Shown: positions 58,454-64,000 of the stretch, piece by piece | How positions within the stretch are numbered: position 1 is the first letter of the stretch | Layout: every line of letters starts with the position of its first letter | Source: Gleimia hominis | GTDB lineage: Bacteria > Actinomycetota > Actinomycetes > Actinomycetales > Actinomycetaceae | Direction: 5' to 3' | Assembly (NCBI RefSeq): GCF_032085515.1 | Contig: NZ_JASXSX010000001.1 | Location: forward strand, 682,001 to 746,000 | DNA: 64,000 bases | The notes under the pieces: model-generated | Seen by the model: only the letters and a program-made list of their open reading frames with translations | The model's database searches: none | What the model was told of the DNA's origin: nothing | Program-made: the position numbers and the translations under genes

Positions 58454-60889
58454 CTACACTGCTGTGGTCACTTCACCCGGCCCAGCAGCCTCCCCGCCAG
58501 CCCCACGGCTAGACCCGGAAGCACCACCATCACCCAGCTCAGCAGCTCCAGCTACCACAGCAGAAGGATCAGCAGTGGCTTGGGCAAGCAGCGCGGGTTC
58601 CAGGCGTACCTCAATGGATTTCATGATCGGTGTTTCCGAAGAATCCCCAAAGGAATCCATAGAGATCAGCACGTTCGTTTCCGGCATGTAGGTTGCTAAG
58701 CAGCCGCGTGGGGTGTCGTACTCCACGATCCGGAAGTTCGGTGCCCGCCGCGTACCATCCTCGTAATCGGCATAAATGTCTACCAAGTCACCCTGCTCGT
58801 AACCGCACTGGCGCATGTCAGCTGGGTTCATCAGCACAACTCTGCGGCCACTGTGAATCCCGCGGTAACGGTCGGACATACCGTAAATCGTGGTGTTGTA
58901 CTGGTCGTGCGAACGTAGCGTCTGCATCAAGAAGTACCCTTCACGAGCCCGCGTGGTATTCATCTTGTTAACCGTCAGGTTCGCTTTCCCATTCGGCGTG
59001 GTGAACTCTCGCACCCGCGGCCCGTTGTACAAGATCAGGCCCGCAGGGTCCTTCATCCGTTCCTCATAGTTCTCAAAGATTGGGAACACACCTTCAATGT
59101 GCTTACGGATCTCGGTCGTGTAGTTCCCCATGTCCCGCCAGTACTGCTCATGGTGAAGCCGGTACCCGATCTCCCCAAAAATCTTCATCTCACTAGGCAG
59201 ATCCTGCAAAATCTTGTGCTTGCCATACGACGCGGTTACGTACCCCATGGAGTCCTCTGTAGACACCGCCTGCGGATTCCCCTCAGGATCCAAATTCAGA
59301 TCAGAACGCGTCAAAACCGGCAAAATCAAACCAGTCTTCCCCGGGTACAAGTGCGACCGGTTCAACTTAGTGGACAACATGACAGTCATGTCGACCTGGT
59401 CAATCACTTCCTCCAGCACCGCCGTGTCTCCGGCCGCACGCAAAAAGTTACCGCCAAGCGACAAGAAAAATCGAACCTTACCATCCCGCATCGCCTGACA
59501 CGTGCGGGTCACGTTGTAACCGTGGTGGCGCGGTACCTCGAACCCAAACTCTTTCTCCACGCCATCCAGCAGGGCTTCACTGGGCTCTTCCCAAACCCCC
59601 ACGGTGCGGTCCCCCTGAACATTCGAGTGTCCGCGCACAGGGCAGGTACCCGCACCGGGCCGGCCAATATTACCAGTCAGCAGATGCATGTTAACGATCT
59701 CGCGTAGCAAGGGGACGGAGTTCTTATGCTGGGTGGCACCCAACGCCCAACAGGTCACGACACCGCGTTCACCAGCCTCGATAATGGACTCAGCCACCAT
59801 CTCCACGTCTTCCCACGGCAGCCCACACTTGCGTACTACCTCATCGGGATCCACACTGCGCAAATACGCAATCGTTTCCTCATAATTTGCGCAGTACTTA
59901 CGCAAGAAATCCCAGTCAATGTACCCGCGCTCAACTAGAACATGGTTTACGCCCTGCCAAAACGCCAAATCTCCATCCAGGCGAATCTGCAGATATTCAT
60001 CCGCTAGCTTTTCCCCAATCCCCAGGGCGCCCACTGGTTTTTGCGGGTTCAAAAAGTTCTGCAATCCCGCTTCCTTCAGCGGATTTATAGCAATCATCTT
60101 CGCCCCATTCTTCTTCGCTTTCGCAAACGAAATGAGTTGGCGCGGATGGTTAGTGCCCGGATTCTGTCCAACGGTTACAATCAACCCGGTTTTCTCCAGG
60201 TCGTCAAGCGTAACGGTTCCCTTCCCAATCCCAATCGTCGGGCCGCACGCCTTGCCGGTGGCTTCATGGCACATATTCGAACAGTCCGGCAGGTTGTTAG
60301 TTCCCACGCGTTTTGCCAGTACCTGCAGCATAAACGCGGATTCGTTTGAGGCGCGCCCCGACGTGTAATACACGGTTTCGTCCGGGTGGTGTTTCTTAAT
60401 TTCATCGGCGATGAGGTCGTAGGCCTCGTCCCAACCAATTGGTTCGTAGTGGTTGCTGCCTTCGCGAATGATCATCGGGGTGGTTAAGCGGCCCTGTCGG
60501 CTGAGCCAGTAATCCGTTTCTGCCCGCAGGTCCACAATCGAGTAATCCGCAAAGAACTGCGGTGTGCACCGCCGCCCCGTTGTCTCTTCCGCCAGTGCTT
60601 TCGCCCCGTTTTCGCAAAAGTCAACTACGCCACCTTCACCCGGTTGGGCGTCCGGCCACGCACACCCCGGGCATTTAACACCCTTGGGGGTGTTCAGCAC
60701 GATGAGTGGTAGTAGACCGCGTTCACGCACCCCAAAGAACGCGCCGCGAACAGCTCCTTCGACGCCAGCGGCTTTCGTATGTGGGGCAGAAATGCGCGGG
60801 TGGTCAGGCACGTTTGCGGCAGCATCGCCGACGGCCTCAATAATATTGACCCTCTTAATGGCCTTATTTGCGGGAACAGTAGTAGACAT
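58454..60889 (-). CDS. FdhF/YdeP-family molybdopterin oxidoreductase
   Basis: An 811-residue molybdopterin enzyme, formate-dehydrogenase-like. VKCPGCAWPD near residue 72 supplies cysteines for an Fe-S cluster but lacks the full four-cysteine pattern of FdhF, as in YdeP. PIGWDEAYDLIADEI, SGRASNESAFMLQ, NMCHEATGKACG, GQNPGTNHPR and GHSNVQGDRTVG are typical. The C-terminal molybdopterin dinucleotide-binding domain starts near residue 670 and ends in a Gly/Ala/Ser-rich tail. ATG at 60889 follows TGGAGG. FdhD next to it supports a sulfurated Mo/W cofactor. The reaction is formate oxidation or a related one; not proved. Confidence 0.92.
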   Translation of the reverse strand: MSTTVPANKAIKRVNIIEAVGDAAANVPDHPRISAPHTKAAGVEGAVRGAFFGVRERGLLPLIVLNTPKGVKCPGCAWPDAQPGEGGVVDFCENGAKALAEETTGRRCTPQFFADYSIVDLRAETDYWLSRQGRLTTPMIIREGSNHYEPIGWDEAYDLIADEIKKHHPDETVYYTSGRASNESAFMLQVLAKRVGTNNLPDCSNMCHEATGKACGPTIGIGKGTVTLDDLEKTGLIVTVGQNPGTNHPRQLISFAKAKKNGAKMIAINPLKEAGLQNFLNPQKPVGALGIGEKLADEYLQIRLDGDLAFWQGVNHVLVERGYIDWDFLRKYCANYEETIAYLRSVDPDEVVRKCGLPWEDVEMVAESIIEAGERGVVTCWALGATQHKNSVPLLREIVNMHLLTGNIGRPGAGTCPVRGHSNVQGDRTVGVWEEPSEALLDGVEKEFGFEVPRHHGYNVTRTCQAMRDGKVRFFLSLGGNFLRAAGDTAVLEEVIDQVDMTVMLSTKLNRSHLYPGKTGLILPVLTRSDLNLDPEGNPQAVSTEDSMGYVTASYGKHKILQDLPSEMKIFGEIGYRLHHEQYWRDMGNYTTEIRKHIEGVFPIFENYEERMKDPAGLILYNGPRVREFTTPNGKANLTVNKMNTTRAREGYFLMQTLRSHDQYNTTIYGMSDRYRGIHSGRRVVLMNPADMRQCGYEQGDLVDIYADYEDGTRRAPNFRIVEYDTPRGCLATYMPETNVLISMDSFGDSSETPIMKSIEVRLEPALLAQATADPSAVVAGAAELGDGGASGSSRGAGGEAAGPGEVTTAV

Positions 60890-61007
60890 ACCTCCAGTTT
60901 AAGGCTTTTTTCCTATTGTTTCACGAGGCCTGAGGCGTATCTAAGCCACCCTCACACCCCTCAGGGGGCACCTGTCAAAAAGCGCCGCAAATGCGCTCTG
61001 AAATGTG

Positions 61008-62291
61008 TTAATGTGACGGGTTTGCGACCCCAATATAGTTGAGCCATTTTTGAGTGTCTCGCCACAGTGCCTCACGCGTGTCCGGAAGCGACAAAGTTAG
61101 GTCGTGCACACCGCGGTAACGGCGGATCGTTATCCACTCACCGAGCCGCGCAGCCCGCTCCACGATGTCACGCACGTTCAGCACCGCATCCGCGAACCGT
61201 ACGTCCGCACTCCACTCCTCCCGGTCGTAAGAAGAAGCTGACGCGAGCGTCAAAATCGGACACGTGATGTCCAATCCTTTCGCTACCCGCTGATGCCCTT
61301 CTCCGATCGCCGCAAGCCATCCAGCGAGAGTTTGCCGGTTGTCAGACTTCCATTCCGGCAGAATCGACCACCCGCGGATCGCAGGGTCGTTGGCCCACTG
61401 CTGATACATCTGGGGCAGGGCACCGTCGCGTTTTTGCCAGCCCTGCAGTGACTCGCCGTAGAAATTGTTCCCACCCGTGTTAATCACCCACCGCGGGTCA
61501 CGGCTCGCCATGATCTCAACCAGTTGCTGCGTTGCCGAGCGCATGAAGGGTGAAGTCTGCAGATCCAACCAAGGCGAGTTCAACCACAGTGCCGCGAGTG
61601 CCCCCGGGTTGCGATGCGCCCACAGCGAAGCCGTTAACCCACCTGTGGAGTGCGCCATCATTACCACGGGTAAATCCGTTCCGATGACGCTCAGCGCTTC
61701 CGAAATGTCCTCATCGTACGTGCGCAAGCTTGTGATCCACCCAAACGTCTGATTCTTACGCCACGAACGACCGTATTTACGTAAGTCCAGTGCGTAGAAC
61801 TGCCCACCCATCAGTGCGATTGCGCGTGCCATTTCGCGATTAAAAAAGTAGTCGTTCCACCCGTGAATATACAGGGCGTTAAACAGCGGCTTCCCCCGGT
61901 GGGCAGGGAGGTTTTTCAGCACGAGGGCAGCCGGGTCCGCCTCGGGTTGACCTGCCTGCAAAGCCGGGCTCGCCTGCGCGTGTGCATCGCGTAAACCCGG
62001 GCCCGCCTGCGAGCTGGCGTCGTGTAAACCTGGGTCCGCCTGCGCGTGTGCATCGCGTAAACCCGGTCCCGCCTGCGAGCCGGCGTCGTGCAAACCGGGA
62101 TTGAGGGCGCGCATAACTGGATCCGCCGCAGGCGTGTGCCGAACCAGCGTGGCGACAACCTCGCCTTCCTCATCCGGCAGTAGCTGCAGGGCCATCGCCT
62201 CGAAACCATCGCCAAGGATATCTGGAGTCCACACTCCCGCCCGGGGGATCGCAGTATTGCCAAATGCGCGCGTGGGGTCAAACGTTTCCAT
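61008..62291 (-). CDS. Alpha/beta hydrolase with internal 33-bp repeats
   Basis: A 427-residue serine hydrolase of the lysophospholipase/esterase type. The fold is clear from about residue 135: FNALYIHGWNDYFFN (oxyanion region), YALDLRKYGRS, VMMAHSTGGLTASLW with the nucleophile Ser, and a late RGVHDLTLSL supplying His. Residues about 65-112 are a run of 11-residue repeats (NPGLHDAGSQA, GPGLRDAHAQA), a surface linker. There is no signal peptide. The substrate is unknown. It follows the fdhF-like gene on the minus strand, with 118 bases between the fdhF start and this stop. Confidence 0.87.
   Translation of the reverse strand: METFDPTRAFGNTAIPRAGVWTPDILGDGFEAMALQLLPDEEGEVVATLVRHTPAADPVMRALNPGLHDAGSQAGPGLRDAHAQADPGLHDASSQAGPGLRDAHAQASPALQAGQPEADPAALVLKNLPAHRGKPLFNALYIHGWNDYFFNREMARAIALMGGQFYALDLRKYGRSWRKNQTFGWITSLRTYDEDISEALSVIGTDLPVVMMAHSTGGLTASLWAHRNPGALAALWLNSPWLDLQTSPFMRSATQQLVEIMASRDPRWVINTGGNNFYGESLQGWQKRDGALPQMYQQWANDPAIRGWSILPEWKSDNRQTLAGWLAAIGEGHQRVAKGLDITCPILTLASASSYDREEWSADVRFADAVLNVRDIVERAARLGEWITIRRYRGVHDLTLSLPDTREALWRDTQKWLNYIGVANPSH
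61965..62100. repeat. 33/66-bp coding tandem repeat in the hydrolase gene
   Basis: Four 33-bp units alternate in two types (CGCCTGCGCGTGTGCATCGC and CGCCTGCGAGCTGGCGTCGT cores), so the true period is 66 bp. Each encodes 11 residues in frame. GTAC elements are not involved. Confidence 0.85.
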
Positions 62292-62581
62292 TCCTCTACT
62301 TTAGAAGAATCCGCTTCTTGACACGATTTCCCCGTGCCTGGTGCGAATCCAAATTAAAACTATGAGGTACTTAAAACTCGCCTGCCTCACGGTTTCGGTA
62401 AAGCCGGTTAGGCGCGTGGTTTTAGCTGTATTCTCCGCGTTAAAGACGCGCGGGCGATATTCCTCAAAAATAGTAAAATCAAGAGGACACGCCGACCAAT
62501 CAATGGGACTAGTGTTAATGATGTTGCGATAGTTGTTGCTGTTGCGATAGTTTAGTTTCAACATAACGTTTTGGAAAAGAA
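62292..62581. other. Divergent promoter region, no gene
   Basis: A 290-bp AT-rich spacer between the hydrolase and NlpC/P60 genes. GTTGCGATAGTT is directly repeated near 62523-62553. Short open frames on both strands lack ribosome-binding sites. TAGTAAAAT near 62468 may be part of a promoter. Confidence 0.4.
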
Positions 62582-63970
62582 ATGTCTCGCGCGCCTGAGT
62601 GTGCGCGAGAGGTTTGGAATGAGGTTACATTGACGCGAATCCGGTCTAGAGGGACTATGGTAGTCACCTCTTTGTTGCTAACTTCTGGGTTGGTGTTAAG
62701 TGCAAACGCACTACCGTGGGGCAGCGAACAAACCACTGCTTTCGCAGCTACGGATCCCTCAGAAATGTCCGTCGCACAAATCGAAGTGGAACTAGCGAAA
62801 GTTCGCGCTAACGCTTCCCAAAGCGACATCAACGCCCGCATGGCGGAGGAACAACTCGCGCAATCACGCGACCGGCTCGACCAAGCGAACGCCCGCGTTA
62901 AAGAAGCACAAGACGCGGTCAACGCGTCAAAAGCTGACCTCGACAAAGCCCGCGACAACCTCGCGGAAGTAAGCCAAACTGCGTACCGCGCCGGCAACGG
63001 TGGACTCGACCAGTTCGCGCCCTACCTGAAAACAGATGGCCTGGCGGAACTGGAACGGTCCGACAAAGCAATCTCCACGTTCTCCGCAGAAGTAGACCAA
63101 CGCATGCAACAAGTGTTGGCGCTAGAAAAAGTGACAAACACGCTGTCGGGGCAAGCACAAGAAGCGCAGCAGCAAGCGCAAAAAGCTAACGATCAGGTAC
63201 AGGAAAAAACCACTCAGGCGCGTGGTGAAGCCAAACAGGCTCGCGACGAAGTGACGCAAGTGGAACGCCGCCGCGAAACCCTGATCAACGCGCTCGCGCA
63301 GCGCCGTAAGACCTCGGTGGAAGAAGAAACGCGTCGGCAAAACGAGCGTGACGAACAGCAGGCCCGCCGCGTTGAAGCAGACGAACGCATCCGCGTTGAG
63401 CAGCAGCAAAACCGGCCGCAACCAACCGCACCGGAAGCGACGCAAACTCCGCAGCCAAGCCCGTCCCGGCCCGCACCAAGCCAGCCGGCTCCCAGCCGGC
63501 CTGCACCGACGCGGCCCGCACCGACGCAGCGCCCAGCCCCGCGTCCAACCCCACCGAAACCGAAACCACAACCAGCACCGGCCCCCGCTCCAGCACCTTC
63601 ACTGTCTGGAGCTCAGCAAGCGATCGCATTTGCCCGCTCTAAGATCGGTGCCACCTACGTGTGGGGTGGGGAAGGCCCCGGCTACGACTGCTCCGGTATC
63701 GTAATGATGGCTTGGCGTTCAGCAGGCCGCGCCTCGCTACCGCACTCCTCACAACAGCAGTACTACGCCACCGCGCGAGTACCGATTAGCCAACTGCAAC
63801 CCGGAGACCTCATATTCTACGGTCGCGGCGGCAGCGCAAACGCGATCTACCACGTAGCGATGTACACGGGCAACGGCCGGATGATCGAAGCAGTTGACTT
63901 CGGGTACCCACTCACAGAGGGACCACTGCGTTACACCGGCCTGGTTCCCTCAGGCGGACGGGTACTGTAA
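62582..63970 (+). CDS. NlpC/P60 peptidoglycan hydrolase with coiled coil (RipA-like)
   Basis: A 462-residue exported endopeptidase expected to cut stem peptides during cell separation. The signal peptide is about 45-55 residues (hydrophobic TMVVTSLLLTSGLVLSANA; cut near AFAA). A long coiled coil (about 60-270) follows, of the RipA/PcsB kind that autoinhibits or docks to FtsEX. Next come a Pro/Ala/Thr-rich linker (about 278-335) and the NlpC/P60 domain, with Cys370 in YDCSGIVMMAW, His424 in IYHVAMY and a complete end. ATG at 62582 is preceded by GGAAAAG. The gene is complete in the window. Confidence 0.93.
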   Translation: MSRAPECAREVWNEVTLTRIRSRGTMVVTSLLLTSGLVLSANALPWGSEQTTAFAATDPSEMSVAQIEVELAKVRANASQSDINARMAEEQLAQSRDRLDQANARVKEAQDAVNASKADLDKARDNLAEVSQTAYRAGNGGLDQFAPYLKTDGLAELERSDKAISTFSAEVDQRMQQVLALEKVTNTLSGQAQEAQQQAQKANDQVQEKTTQARGEAKQARDEVTQVERRRETLINALAQRRKTSVEEETRRQNERDEQQARRVEADERIRVEQQQNRPQPTAPEATQTPQPSPSRPAPSQPAPSRPAPTRPAPTQRPAPRPTPPKPKPQPAPAPAPAPSLSGAQQAIAFARSKIGATYVWGGEGPGYDCSGIVMMAWRSAGRASLPHSSQQQYYATARVPISQLQPGDLIFYGRGGSANAIYHVAMYTGNGRMIEAVDFGYPLTEGPLRYTGLVPSGGRVL

Positions 63971-64000
63971 AAAACTAAAAACCGCGTTAAAACGCCGGTG

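Noticed and set aside
62301..62564. Small frames on both strands before the NlpC/P60 gene
   Set aside because: No start signals; they overlap each other in the divergent promoter region.

Overview
The window comes from the chromosome of a mid-to-high-GC actinobacterium. The evidence is an HspR-type dnaK-grpE-dnaJ locus with HAIR operators, clpC and clpB, a MurT/GatD pair, a DUF4032 protein, nitrobindin and YgfZ side by side, an actinobacterial-style D-lactate dehydrogenase and frequent GTG/TTG starts. A member of the Actinomycetaceae is likely; the genus cannot be fixed from sequence alone. No rRNA or tRNA gene was seen.

Layout. 1-2.5 kb: end of an aldo/keto reductase, an AT-rich stretch and an orphan protein with HNH-associated-type repeats. 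2.5-9.5 kb: S4 protein, AspT/YidE-like transporter, M18 aminopeptidase, a membrane protein, GNAT acetyltransferase, threonine synthase, WrbA. 9.8-14.3 kb: dnaK-grpE-dnaJ and hspR. 14.7-18.4 kb: a peptide transporter followed at once by a CocE/X-Pro-type peptidase. 18.5-25.6 kb: an endonuclease-fold protein, a membrane protein, murT-gatD (peptidoglycan amidation) and HAIR-controlled clpB. 26-33 kb: serine hydrolase, exonuclease III, SDR, HAD phosphatase, TrmH-family methylase, class II aldolase, TauE/SafE transporter. 33.7-38.2 kb: an accessory-looking island with three tandem paralogous lipoproteins (one frameshifted), a coupled exported protein and an orphan membrane-anchored protein. 38.4-45 kb: GDPD, DUF4032 protein, membrane protein, nitrobindin-like protein, YgfZ, Dtd. 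45.5-55.5 kb: clpC, pyruvate phosphate dikinase, PfkB kinase, D-lactate dehydrogenase. 55.7-64 kb: RAMA-domain protein, FdhD, FdhF/YdeP-like oxidoreductase, alpha/beta hydrolase, NlpC/P60 cell-wall hydrolase.

The genes suggest a heterotrophic, probably facultatively anaerobic host-associated organism that takes up peptides, runs PEP/pyruvate interconversion through PpdK, oxidises D-lactate and makes a Mo/W formate-dehydrogenase-like enzyme. Protein quality control is spread over DnaK/GrpE/DnaJ, ClpB and ClpC; the first two loci share HspR operators.

The strongest unexplained signal is a short iterated element built on GGTACC, usually with a G-run on one side (GGGGGTACCT or AGGTACCCCC). By hand I count about 120 GGTACC hexamers in 64 kb, where base composition predicts roughly 15-20. 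Copies sit in genes, between genes, at ribosome-binding sites, in a terminator and above all in unstructured protein linkers, where they encode Gly-Thr/Pro-rich inserts. They are almost absent from the lipoprotein island. The window is also rich in short tandem repeats (20, 22, 27, 29, 32, 33, 40 and 46 bp), several built around this element. A third unexplained feature is a roughly 100-nt cloverleaf-like inverted-repeat structure at 41025-41123.
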